This document shows positions 25,991 to 34,041 of a stretch of 64,000 nt of DNA, piece after piece; position 1 is the first letter of the stretch, and each line of letters begins with the position of its first letter. The translations under genes were made by a program, and so were the position numbers. The stretch comes from Archaeoglobi archaeon (GTDB lineage Archaea > Halobacteriota > Archaeoglobi > Archaeoglobales > Archaeoglobaceae). The notes under the pieces are model-generated. The model saw nothing but the letters and a program-made list of their open reading frames with translations, did not search any database and was not told the origin of the DNA. The stretch covers positions 1-64,000 of the forward strand of contig JAPDIW010000023.1 in NCBI GenBank assembly GCA_029259415.1, read 5' to 3'.

Positions 25991-26272
25991 ATGAAGTACA
26001 GGATAGTCAGGATCGAGCTGAAAAGTGACGACGAGGTTCTGCTATATCTAAAGTCTGTAAGTAGGAAGCCGGGCGTTATGGCTAAAGCCGATTTTAGCGA
26101 CCCTGCCAAGATAATCGAGTTTGGGCTGCAAATGGGGATGGACCTAGCCAAGAGAATAGAGGAGCTCATGCAGTTCGATGCTTTCCTTACAGTTTCCTAC
26201 GACTACTACAGCATGAACGAGCTTAAGGTTGGGGACATCGTGGAGGTGGAGGTGAGGCTGGCTGAGAGGTAG
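25991..26272 (+). CDS. Small conserved-looking protein of unknown function
   Basis: 93 residues, soluble, with alternating beta/alpha pattern: [20 protein letters not shown], a Lys-rich loop, a helix [19 protein letters not shown], then [19 protein letters not shown]. No Cys or catalytic signature. A TATA-like element (GTATTTATG) lies about 25 bp before the ATG, so a leaderless monocistronic transcript is likely. I do not recognise a family. Just upstream of tRNA-Glu. Confidence 0.7.
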   Translation: MKYRIVRIELKSDDEVLLYLKSVSRKPGVMAKADFSDPAKIIEFGLQMGMDLAKRIEELMQFDAFLTVSYDYYSMNELKVGDIVEVEVRLAER

Positions 26273-26278
26273 GCGAAA

Positions 26279-26290
26279 GTGATATATATC
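26279..26290 (+). promoter_or_regulatory. TATA element of tRNA-Glu
   Basis: GTGATATATATC is centred about 28 bp upstream of the tRNA 5' end, the usual archaeal box A distance. Confidence 0.6.
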
Positions 26291-26312
26291 TGCCCCCTTT
26301 TAACCTTGCTAA

Positions 26313-26387
26313 GCTCCGGTGGTGTAGCCCGGCCAATCATTCCGGCCTTTCGAGCCGGCGACCCGGGTTCAAATCCCGGCCGGAGCA
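26313..26387 (+). tRNA. tRNA-Glu (UUC anticodon)
   Basis: GCTCCGG pairs with CCGGAGC in a 7-bp acceptor stem, discriminator A. The anticodon stem CCGGC/GCCGG closes the loop CTTTCGA, giving anticodon TTC. The T arm CCCGG-GTTCAAAT-CCCGG is perfect. No intron; the CCA tail is not encoded. Confidence 0.95.
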
Positions 26388-26434
26388 TAACTCATTCTTA
26401 TGGATGTGCTTAATTAAATTAAAGAAATAGAAGA

Positions 26435-27820
26435 TTAAAAATCTATGCAGTTTTTAACAGCCTCCTCCCTGCCCTCCATACCCATCAAAAACCGCAAGGT
26501 TACGAGAGCAGCAGCAGGAGACCCACCTCCGTGGAACGCTCCAACAAGGTGGGATGAAGTCGCCCAGAATTCGATAAACTTCACTATTTTGAGCCTCTGC
26601 TCAGCAGTGAATTTCTCACTTGCCTGCAGGAAGTCTCCAACCATCTCAAGATCAAACTCTGATGGAGAGGTGCCAACAATACCTCCCGAAATGTCAACTA
26701 AGTTCATCAACGCCTTAGCGAAGCCATCAACGCCTATCACCTTCCCCGCATTGGCCATCTGGAAGTTAGGAAGCCAGCAACCGTTGTAGTTCGCTCCTTT
26801 AACCGCCGCACCAACGGAGATGGCAAAAACCGCCTCGCTTACAGCAACCATTTCAGCAACTTTTTGCTGTAAAACTGGCACATTCTCAAGGCCACTTGTT
26901 TTGAGCATCAGGCTTGCTGCTCCCGCCATGGAATCGACAAATCCTGCCTTGCATGCGGCTCCGACACACCTGTGGGAGGGTGCAAAGTAGCTGACAACAT
27001 CTCTTGCAGCTTTCAGGTCTTCAAAGACAAATACCCTCTCCCATGGTATGAAGACGTCATCGAACACAACCATGCAGGTCGTTCTGTCTCCATACTTATT
27101 GCCAGCCTCAAAGCTACCCCCTTCGCGCTGCTTGGCCTGAACACCAGTGTTCTGAAGGATGTACTTTATTCCCTCGTCTTCGGGCATCGCTGCGAAAACT
27201 ACCGCAAATTCCTCCTCTCCCTGCCTGAACGTTTGAGTTGGTAAAACGAAGTTAACGTCTGCTGCAAAAGCTCCGCTCTGGCAAATCTTTGCCCCCCTTA
27301 CAACTATTCCATCCTCTCTTTTCTCAACCACACGCAGGTATTTGTCCTTCTGCTCCGAAGGTCTTTTTCCTCTGTCTCCTTTAACATCTGTCAGTGCTGC
27401 GGTGCATGCGTAGTCATTTTTCTGTATTTCTTTAAGCAATTCTAAGAACCTCTTGTGGTAGTCTGTCCCCTCCCTCTCATCAAGCGCCTTGGTTGCGGGA
27501 TAGATTGCATTAATTGCGTCACAACCAGTACAGCGGTAGTTGCAGGTTGCAAGCCTGAGACTGAGTTCTCTCTGATATTCATACCTTGCAATAAGATCTT
27601 CAAAAGTCTGATTCACGTAGTTCAACCTGTTTACCTTCTCCCCGACAAGCTCCGAATGTGGAGCGTACTTTTCCGCAATTTTATAGGTAAAGGCCATCGC
27701 CTCGACCGTCGGCCTGATATTAGGGTGGTTTACAAAGTCCTCGGCTTTCTTTCCGAGAACGTAGATGTCTCTTTTGTAGCCACTTAATCTCTCAATATAC
27801 TCTTCAGGCTTTAAAAGCAT
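26435..27820 (-). CDS. 4-hydroxybutyryl-CoA dehydratase-type flavoprotein (HpaB superfamily)
   Basis: 461 residues. Often annotated as 4-hydroxyphenylacetate 3-hydroxylase, but the [4Fe-4S] ligands of 4-hydroxybutyryl-CoA dehydratase are present. Cys 93 and Cys 97 in TCNYRCTGC show the C-x3-C spacing; His 283 and Cys 290 in SHRCVGAACK show the H-x6-C spacing, followed by Lys 291. These match C99, C103, H292, C299 and K300 of the clostridial enzyme as I remember it. The enzyme dehydrates 4-hydroxybutyryl-CoA to crotonyl-CoA and/or isomerises vinylacetyl-CoA. In a sulfate reducer a catabolic or assimilation role with the thiolases is plausible. Monocistronic, with a GGTGG site before the ATG. 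Confidence 0.88.
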   Translation of the reverse strand: MLLKPEEYIERLSGYKRDIYVLGKKAEDFVNHPNIRPTVEAMAFTYKIAEKYAPHSELVGEKVNRLNYVNQTFEDLIARYEYQRELSLRLATCNYRCTGCDAINAIYPATKALDEREGTDYHKRFLELLKEIQKNDYACTAALTDVKGDRGKRPSEQKDKYLRVVEKREDGIVVRGAKICQSGAFAADVNFVLPTQTFRQGEEEFAVVFAAMPEDEGIKYILQNTGVQAKQREGGSFEAGNKYGDRTTCMVVFDDVFIPWERVFVFEDLKAARDVVSYFAPSHRCVGAACKAGFVDSMAGAASLMLKTSGLENVPVLQQKVAEMVAVSEAVFAISVGAAVKGANYNGCWLPNFQMANAGKVIGVDGFAKALMNLVDISGGIVGTSPSEFDLEMVGDFLQASEKFTAEQRLKIVKFIEFWATSSHLVGAFHGGGSPAAALVTLRFLMGMEGREEAVKNCIDF

Positions 27821-27870
27821 GGTACCACCTCAATCAATCCTGATAGAGTCTATATTTCTTAAAAGCATTT

Positions 27871-28881
27871 CTATTTCTGCATCATTATGGCTGCCAAAAT
27901 TGTTGATTCGATGTGGTGTGGGAGAGGGATGAGTCCCTCAAAATCGTTTCTGTGCAGGTAATTTAATGCAAGAATTGCGGCAGAAAAAGTCCTGTCCATG
28001 ACCTCAATTGGCGTCCCGTTGCCAATAGCCAGGTTTGCTGCGTAGCCTTCCGCAACGACGAAGTAGCTCTTACCCTCAAGTTCGTACTTCTTAACCAGAC
28101 CATAGTCCTTTACAAGCTCACCAGCAGACTCGATTTCCTTCTCTGCCCCCATGTTCAGGAGAATGCTGCCATCTGGAATTTTCCTGATTTCATCCTTGCT
28201 AACTACACCTTTAACTCCGGTGCAGGTAACCACAATATCGACATCAAAGTCTCTCTCAACTCTGAACCCCTCGTAAATGGCCTCTATCTGCTTCTTCTCG
28301 TCATTGTCCCAGACTGTAACGGGACAACCAACTGCCTTCAGGAGCCTCGCACAACCCTTTCCGACTCTGCCAAACCCCAGAACGAGAATCCTCTTTTCTG
28401 GTAAGAATATGTTCAGCCTCAAAAGTGCATCAAGCAGGCCAAACGACGTTCCGTGGACGTTTTCTCCTATACCCTTCAGTGTTGAGGTGTCGAGAGAAAT
28501 TGCTTTCATCCTGACGTTTAATTTCTGCAAGTACTCTTCTCCGGTCTTGGTGAGTTCTACCACCTTGAGCTCTTTTTTCCCACTTTTAACCGCAACTCTC
28601 GAAAGCACTGCCGCGCAGTCGAGATAGTATTCCGCATTGACAACGTCTCTCTTCCTCGTTACTTCCACACCTCTATCTTTCAGCCATTCTACCACTTCAG
28701 GCTTTGTTGAAAAATCGTCGAGCTTAGCAGCGTAAACGTTGGTGTACTTGGAAAGCTCGTAAATCAGGATTGCAGATTTGTATTCGAGGGGTATGCAAAC
28801 AGCAACCTCCTCAACCTCAATATCTCTCGCAAATCTCTTCACGAGCTTCATTCTTTCGTGATACCAATCAACAGATATCAC
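27871..28881 (-). CDS. S-adenosylhomocysteine hydrolase-like NAD-binding protein, catalytically divergent
   Basis: 336 residues against ~410-430 for true SahH. The NAD-binding core is clear: VLGFGRVGKGCARLLKAVG near 167-185 and TCTGVKGVVSKDEI near 220. Substrate-site elements are eroded. The NDSVTK box reads DTSTLK (the Lys is kept). The NxGHFD box, whose His acts in catalysis, reads NMGAEKE near 243. The C-terminal KPDHYRY tail that completes the neighbour's NAD site is absent. So standard hydrolysis of SAH looks unlikely; another nucleoside or a regulatory role is inferred. It diverges from a nucleoside-type ABC importer over 90 bp that contains a palindrome. Confidence 0.8.
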   Translation of the reverse strand: MISVDWYHERMKLVKRFARDIEVEEVAVCIPLEYKSAILIYELSKYTNVYAAKLDDFSTKPEVVEWLKDRGVEVTRKRDVVNAEYYLDCAAVLSRVAVKSGKKELKVVELTKTGEEYLQKLNVRMKAISLDTSTLKGIGENVHGTSFGLLDALLRLNIFLPEKRILVLGFGRVGKGCARLLKAVGCPVTVWDNDEKKQIEAIYEGFRVERDFDVDIVVTCTGVKGVVSKDEIRKIPDGSILLNMGAEKEIESAGELVKDYGLVKKYELEGKSYFVVAEGYAANLAIGNGTPIEVMDRTFSAAILALNYLHRNDFEGLIPLPHHIESTILAAIMMQK

Positions 28882-28904
28882 AGTAAACTCTTTGCAGCAT
28901 AATA

Positions 28905-28920
28905 TTTCAACTTATTGAAA
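28905..28920. promoter_or_regulatory. Palindrome in the divergent SahH-like / importer promoter
   Basis: TTTCAA-CTTA-TTGAAA is a perfect inverted repeat with a 4-bp centre, 24 bp upstream of the SahH-like ATG and 51 bp upstream of the importer start; an AT-rich TATA candidate (GAATTTAAAAATT) follows it. A shared operator for both genes is a reasonable reading. Confidence 0.5.
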
Positions 28921-28970
28921 GAATTTAAAAATTCAGAGGTAAGCTTGGATTAAGGCCGAGGTGATAGCCT

Positions 28971-30476
28971 TTGGAAACACTGCTCGAAATGAGAAACATA
29001 GTAAAGCGATTCGGCAACCTTGTTGCCAACGACCACATCGACTTTGAGGTGAGGAGGGGGGAGATACATGGCCTTCTGGGCGAGAATGGGGCGGGTAAAA
29101 CGACTTTAATGAACATTCTTTATGGAATTTACCAGCCGGATGAGGGAGAAATAATTTTTGAGGGCAAAAAGGTCAGGTTCAGGAGCCCGAAGGATGCCAT
29201 TTCGGCCGGCATAGGAATGGTTCACCAGCACTTCATGCTCGTTCCAAGAATGAACGTGTTTCAGAACATAGTTCTCGGCTACCGCACACCACACGACCCC
29301 CTAATTAATCAGAAGTGGGTTGAGGAGAGGGTTGAGGCCTTGTCGGAAAAATACGGGATAGATGTTGCGCTTTATGAGGTAATTATGAACTTAAGTGTGG
29401 GGGAAGAGCAGAGGGTAGAAATTCTCAAGGCTCTTTTCCGGGACATTAAGCTTCTTATCCTTGACGAGCCGACCGCTGTCCTCACACCACAGGAGGTTGA
29501 TAGTCTTTTCTACGCTTTGAAATCCATGACCAAAAGCGGCCTTACGATTATTTTCATAACCCACAAGTTAAAAGAGGCTTTAAAGGTTACGGACAGGATT
29601 ACTGTCTTGAGAAGAGGAAAGAAGGTAGGGACGGTAAAAACTTCTGAAACAAACGAAAGAGAGCTTACAAGAATGATGGTCGGAAGAGACATAGTCCTTG
29701 ATATCAGCAAACCACCCAGGGAGTTCGGAAAAGAGGTTTTGAGGGTTGAAGATTTGTGGGTTAAGGATGAGAGAGGAAATTATGCTGTAAAGGGTGTCAG
29801 CTTTTCTATAAGAGAGGGTGAGATTCTTGGGATTGCTGGAGTTTCTGGCAACGGGCAGAGGGAGCTTGAAGAGGCAATAGCAGGGCTGAGAAAGGTTGAA
29901 AAGGGTAGAATTATACTTGACGGGCAGGACATAACGAATAAAGGTGTGATGGAAAGAGAGAGCATCGCTTACATACCGGAAGACAGGATTGGTGTTGGTT
30001 TGGCTCCATCCCTTTCCGTCCTGGAAAACCTGATGCTGAAGGACTTTAAGAAATACAGAAAAGGATTTTTCCTAGATTTCGATGAAATGGAGAAGAAGGC
30101 AAGAGAGCTAATTGAGGAGTTCTCCGTAAAAACCCCATCGCTTCACGCTACAGCAGGAACGCTTTCAGGTGGAAATATTCAGAGGCTGATTCTCGCTAGA
30201 GAACTGTCGAGGAATCCGAGGCTAATAATTGCATCCCAACCGACAAGGGGTCTTGATGTTGCAGGCATCGACTACGTCAGGAGGAGGCTCATTGACGCTG
30301 CCATGAAAGGTGCAGCAGTTCTCCTGATTTCGGAGGATCTGGATGAAGTTTTCCAGCTGGCCGATAGAATTGCTGTGATGTACGAGGGCGAAATAAGGGG
30401 AATTATGGACAGAAAGGGGGCAAATTACGAGAAGGTGGGATATTTGATGGCTGGCGGGCTGGAGGTCACGGCATGA
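28971..30476 (+). CDS. BMP-family (nucleoside-type) ABC importer ATP-binding protein
   Basis: 501 residues with two ABC domains, like RbsA/NupA. It starts with TTG at 28971, supported by GAGGTGAT 6-12 bp upstream. Domain 1: Walker A GENGAGKTT near 40, signature LSVGEEQRVEILKAL near 144, Walker B LLILDEPTAVLTP. Domain 2: degenerate Walker A region GVSGNGQRELEEA near 290, signature LSGGNIQRLILARELSR near 400, Walker B ASQPTRGLD. The second site is weakened, as usual in this group. First gene of the four-gene importer operon. Confidence 0.92.
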   Translation: METLLEMRNIVKRFGNLVANDHIDFEVRRGEIHGLLGENGAGKTTLMNILYGIYQPDEGEIIFEGKKVRFRSPKDAISAGIGMVHQHFMLVPRMNVFQNIVLGYRTPHDPLINQKWVEERVEALSEKYGIDVALYEVIMNLSVGEEQRVEILKALFRDIKLLILDEPTAVLTPQEVDSLFYALKSMTKSGLTIIFITHKLKEALKVTDRITVLRRGKKVGTVKTSETNERELTRMMVGRDIVLDISKPPREFGKEVLRVEDLWVKDERGNYAVKGVSFSIREGEILGIAGVSGNGQRELEEAIAGLRKVEKGRIILDGQDITNKGVMERESIAYIPEDRIGVGLAPSLSVLENLMLKDFKKYRKGFFLDFDEMEKKARELIEEFSVKTPSLHATAGTLSGGNIQRLILARELSRNPRLIIASQPTRGLDVAGIDYVRRRLIDAAMKGAAVLLISEDLDEVFQLADRIAVMYEGEIRGIMDRKGANYEKVGYLMAGGLEVTA

Positions 30477-31471
30477 GGGACATAATAACTCCGGTAGCAT
30501 CCATAGCCGCATCTCTTCTTGTTGTTGGAATTCTGCTCGCTGCAATAGGAATAAACCCGTTCGAAGCCTATGCCGTGATGTTCACAAGTTCCTTCACCTC
30601 AAAATTTGGATTGGCTGAACTCTGTGTGAAAACAACACCTCTGATTCTCACCGGCCTGGCAGTGGCAATTCCGCTGAGGGCCGGACTTTGGAACATCGGT
30701 GCAGAGGGGCAGCTTTACATGGGCGCATTCGCGGCGAGTGTTGTCGCTCTCTACTCGAACCTTCCAAGTTATGCGATGCTCCCAGCAATGTTTTTGACTG
30801 CAGCAATATTCGGCATGGCCTGGGCGGCAATTCCGGCAGTTTTAAAGGCAAAATTCGACCTGAACGAGATACTGTCAACGCTCCTTCTAAACTACGTTGC
30901 AATATACTGGGTGGAGTATATGGTATACGGGCCGATGAGAGGTAAGGAGGTTTACAATTTCCCATACACAGACCTCTTTCCTGATATCGCAACACTTCCA
31001 AGATTTTTCGGAACTCGATTTCACCTTGGGTTCTTCATTGCTATCTTAATTGCTCTTGCAATACACTATATAGTTAACAAAACGGACTTCGGCTTTTCTC
31101 TGAAGGTTGTAGGAGCAAATCCTAGAGCTGCCGATTATGCTGGAATAAGCAGGCAGAAGGTAATTGTGTATTCAATGCTCCTCGGTGGAATGTTTGCTGG
31201 TATAGCAGGAATGATTGAAGTGAGCGGAATCCAGCTAAGATTGAGACCTTCGATCTCTACTGGATACGGATATGCAGGAATACCAGTTGCTCTTCTTGCT
31301 TCCGGAAACCCGCTTCTCGTTATGGCTTCTGCCGCTCTGTTTGGCTTTCTGTATGTCGGTGGCTCAGTGCTGCAGACCACTTATTCAGTTCCAATTGGGA
31401 TAGTCTATGTCTTCCAGTCGTTGATTGTTCTGTTCATAATAGCTGGGCAGTCGCTCAGGAGGAGGGATTGA
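30473..31471 (+). CDS. BMP-family ABC importer permease 1
   Basis: 332 residues, about eight to nine TM segments, BPD_transp_2 family. AVAIPLRAGLWNIGAEGQLYMGA near 65 is the typical loop, and NPRAADYAGISRQKVIVYSM near 215 the ATPase-contact helix. Starts overlapping the ATPase stop by 4 bp. Pairs with the second permease to form the channel. Confidence 0.92.
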   Translation: MRDIITPVASIAASLLVVGILLAAIGINPFEAYAVMFTSSFTSKFGLAELCVKTTPLILTGLAVAIPLRAGLWNIGAEGQLYMGAFAASVVALYSNLPSYAMLPAMFLTAAIFGMAWAAIPAVLKAKFDLNEILSTLLLNYVAIYWVEYMVYGPMRGKEVYNFPYTDLFPDIATLPRFFGTRFHLGFFIAILIALAIHYIVNKTDFGFSLKVVGANPRAADYAGISRQKVIVYSMLLGGMFAGIAGMIEVSGIQLRLRPSISTGYGYAGIPVALLASGNPLLVMASAALFGFLYVGGSVLQTTYSVPIGIVYVFQSLIVLFIIAGQSLRRRD

Positions 31472-31472
31472 G

Positions 31473-32405
31473 ATGGTAGATCCGGGATTCCTTGCTTCGC
31501 TGCTGGCCTCTTCTATAAGGGCCGGAACACCACTCCTTTATGCAACACTCGGCGAAATTATTACCGAGAGGAGCGGAGTTTTAAATCTGGGACTTGAGGG
31601 GATAATGATAACAGGTGCTTTTACTGGATTCGCGGTCAGTCTTGCAACTGGCAACCCCTGGCTGGGGGTGCTTTGCGGTGGGATTGCTGGAATGCTGCTA
31701 GCATTAGTGCATGCGTTCTTCTCCATAACGCTGAAGGCCAACCAGTCCATAACCGGTCTAATGCTCGTGCTTCTTGGGCTTGGCATAACGGGTTTTCTTG
31801 GAAGAAACTATATAGGTGAGGTTGCGTTTTATCTCGACCCGGTTAAAATCCCTGTACTGTCGGATTTACCATACATAGGAGAGGTTCTCTTCAGCCACGA
31901 CCCGATGGCGTATTTTGCGGTGATACTTGCTGCATTTCTTTGGTTTATTCTTTTCAAAACGAGGTACGGTTTGGAAATAATCGCTGCTGGAGAGAAGCCG
32001 GAGGCAGCGGACAGTATGGGAGTAAACGTTGATAGAGTGAGGTATTTCAGCACACTTTTTGGAGGTTTTCTCGTCGGCATTGGAGGCGCTTACCTCAGCC
32101 TCGCCTATGCTAAGCTCTGGACGGAAGGAATGACTGCAGGAAGAGGTTGGATTTGTCTTGCTTTGGTAATCTTCAGCGGATGGATGCCGCAGAGGGCAAT
32201 TCTCGGAGCTTACCTCTTCGGCGGGTTGGATGTACTTTCATTCAAACTCCAGGCTACTGGAGTTGGTGTGTCATATCACCTAATGAAAATGGTGCCCTAT
32301 GTTGTGACAATAGTTGTGCTATTGTTCAGCGTGATAAGGAAAAGGGCAGCCTTTGGAGCGCCTGCAGCACTTGGAATACCTTATGTCAGAGGAAAGAAAG
32401 AGTAA
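31473..32405 (+). CDS. BMP-family ABC importer permease 2
   Basis: 310 residues with about eight TM segments; TPLLYATLGEIITERSGVLN, then LGLEGIMITGAF near 20-48 is the family start. GEKPEAADSMGVNVDRVRY near 175 is the coupling helix. It starts one base after the permease 1 stop. Confidence 0.92.
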   Translation: MVDPGFLASLLASSIRAGTPLLYATLGEIITERSGVLNLGLEGIMITGAFTGFAVSLATGNPWLGVLCGGIAGMLLALVHAFFSITLKANQSITGLMLVLLGLGITGFLGRNYIGEVAFYLDPVKIPVLSDLPYIGEVLFSHDPMAYFAVILAAFLWFILFKTRYGLEIIAAGEKPEAADSMGVNVDRVRYFSTLFGGFLVGIGGAYLSLAYAKLWTEGMTAGRGWICLALVIFSGWMPQRAILGAYLFGGLDVLSFKLQATGVGVSYHLMKMVPYVVTIVVLLFSVIRKRAAFGAPAALGIPYVRGKKE

Positions 32406-32436
32406 AGTTTATTTCTTATGTAATTTGGCAGAAAAC

Positions 32437-33561
32437 ATGAAGGGTAAGTTTCTGGTTTTCATTGCCTTGGCAGTTTTAGCTGCCGGACTGCTGGCTGGAT
32501 GTGCGGGTGAAGAAGGAAAGCAGGTGACAACACCAACGGAGGAAAAAAAGGAGATTAAGGCTGCATTCGTTTACGTAAGCCCGATCGGAGATGCAGGGTG
32601 GACTTACAGCCACGACCTTGGCAGACAGTATATCGAGAAAGTTTACGGAGTGAAGACTGCTTACGCCGAAAATGTTGCTGAAGGAGGAGATGATGAGAGA
32701 GTTATAAGGCAGTTTGCCGAACAGGGTTACGATGTAATATTCACAACATCGTTCGGCTTCATGGACGCCACCATCACTGTTGCTAAGGACTTCCCTGACA
32801 CCATCTTCGAGCACTGCAGCGGTTACAAGACCGCAAAGAACGTTGGAACTTACTTCGGCAGGATGTATCAGGCAAGATATTTGAGCGGTATGGTGGCTGG
32901 AGCGATGACCAAGACGAACAAGATTGGTTACGTCGCAGCAGTTCCAATTCCAGAGGTTATCAGGGGAATTAATGCCTTCGCTCTCGGTGTCAAGAAGGTA
33001 AACCCTGACGCAAAAATTTACGTTGTATGGACGGGGACGTGGTATGACCCAGCTGAGGAGAAGGAGGCTGCACTCAGCCTAATCGATGAGGGCTGTGATG
33101 TCATAGCCCAGCACCAGGACTCTCCAGCAGCGCAGCAGGCAGCAGAAGAGAGAGGGGTTCACTCCATAGGCTACCACAGCGACATGTCCAAGTTCGCCCC
33201 TAACGCCCACCTCACGTCTGCAGTCTGGAACTGGAGCGTAATCTATTCCTACATCATTGAGCAGGTGATGCAGGGAACGTGGAAGAGCGAGCAAATCTGG
33301 TGGGGTATAGACAAAGGTGTTGTTGGCCTCTCCCCATTTAACGACGCTGTTCCGGAAGACGTGAGAAAGATGGTCGAGGAGGAGAAGCAGAAGTATCTAA
33401 ACGGAGAGGTTCCAGAGCAGTATCCATTTGTAGGCCCGATCTATGACCAGCAGGGCAATCTCGTGAAGGCTGAAGGAGAGGTAATGACCGACGAAGAACT
33501 GCTCTCAATGAGCTTCTTCGTTGACAATGTCGTGGGAGAAATTCCTGCAGCTTCTGAATAA
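32437..33561 (+). CDS. BMP-family substrate-binding lipoprotein of the ABC importer
   Basis: 374 residues from the ATG at 32437 (the frame is open further upstream but runs into the permease gene). Lipoprotein signal: FLVFIALAVLAAGLLAGC with the lipobox Cys at residue 22, then a Thr/Glu/Lys linker. Family boxes are KAAFVYVSPIGDAGWTYSHD near 42, FGFMDATI near 110 and VGTYFGRMYQARYLSGMVAG near 135. The D-x-G-W-x-x-x-H start is shared by BMP proteins that bind purine nucleosides (PnrA/BmpA type). Substrate could be adenosine- or inosine-like, which would suit the divergent SahH-like neighbour, but this is inferred. Confidence 0.9.
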   Translation: MKGKFLVFIALAVLAAGLLAGCAGEEGKQVTTPTEEKKEIKAAFVYVSPIGDAGWTYSHDLGRQYIEKVYGVKTAYAENVAEGGDDERVIRQFAEQGYDVIFTTSFGFMDATITVAKDFPDTIFEHCSGYKTAKNVGTYFGRMYQARYLSGMVAGAMTKTNKIGYVAAVPIPEVIRGINAFALGVKKVNPDAKIYVVWTGTWYDPAEEKEAALSLIDEGCDVIAQHQDSPAAQQAAEERGVHSIGYHSDMSKFAPNAHLTSAVWNWSVIYSYIIEQVMQGTWKSEQIWWGIDKGVVGLSPFNDAVPEDVRKMVEEEKQKYLNGEVPEQYPFVGPIYDQQGNLVKAEGEVMTDEELLSMSFFVDNVVGEIPAASE

Positions 33562-33590
33562 TTTTTTATTTTCTAAATTTTTCGAGCAGA
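33562..33590 (+). terminator. T-rich terminator after the importer operon
   Basis: Three runs of T (TTTTTTATTTT and ATTTTTC) directly follow the stop of the binding protein, as in archaeal intrinsic termination. Confidence 0.5.
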
Positions 33591-33654
33591 TCCTATGTAT
33601 GTCCCAGTATAAATTTGATTCGTAAATTATTGCAGCAACAACTAGGCCGAAAGT

Positions 33655-33828
33655 CTAACTCACATCATCCTGTACCTCAAGAACAAGGTACGATAGTGCT
33701 ACTGCAGAAATCAGACCTAAAAACGTGGAAATGAGTAAACTTCGAGAATTTTAGCCTTTCCTCTTCCCCCTTCTCAAAAAGCCCAGAGCTACACCTATAA
33801 GGAAGACTATGATAGCATAAATATCCAT
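33655..33828 (-). pseudogene. Tiny membrane-protein ORF, split by an in-frame stop
   Basis: From the ATG at 33828 the frame reads a one-TM peptide of 25 residues (MDIYAIIVFLIGVALGFLRR plus a Lys/Arg tail) and TAA. The same frame then continues without another stop through a second hydrophobic stretch (ISTFLGLISAVALSYLVLEV) to TAG at 33655. An AT-rich element TTAAATTTATC lies about 28 bp upstream. Either a 25-residue microprotein is real or a two-TM protein has been interrupted. The rest of the 480-bp gap (33591-34041) shows nothing I can name. Confidence 0.4.
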
Positions 33829-34041
33829 GGTTCGAGTTCAACCTTATCTCTGATAAATTTAATCCTCTAGAACCTCTGTGGGCTCATTCTTTTCTTTCCT
33901 AATCCTCATAACGTCCTCTGTTTTCCTGAAGTACAGCCCCTCACACATAGCCTGAGTTAGACCGCATTCTTAAAACACTAACCTTCATTTTTGAAATTAC
34001 TCTGGGAGAAAAGCTATATACTCAACTGAGAAGTTTTGCAG

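Noticed and set aside
26435-27820. Annotation as 4-hydroxyphenylacetate 3-monooxygenase
   Set aside because: The [4Fe-4S] ligand set of 4-hydroxybutyryl-CoA dehydratase is present, which the oxygen-dependent hydroxylases do not have.
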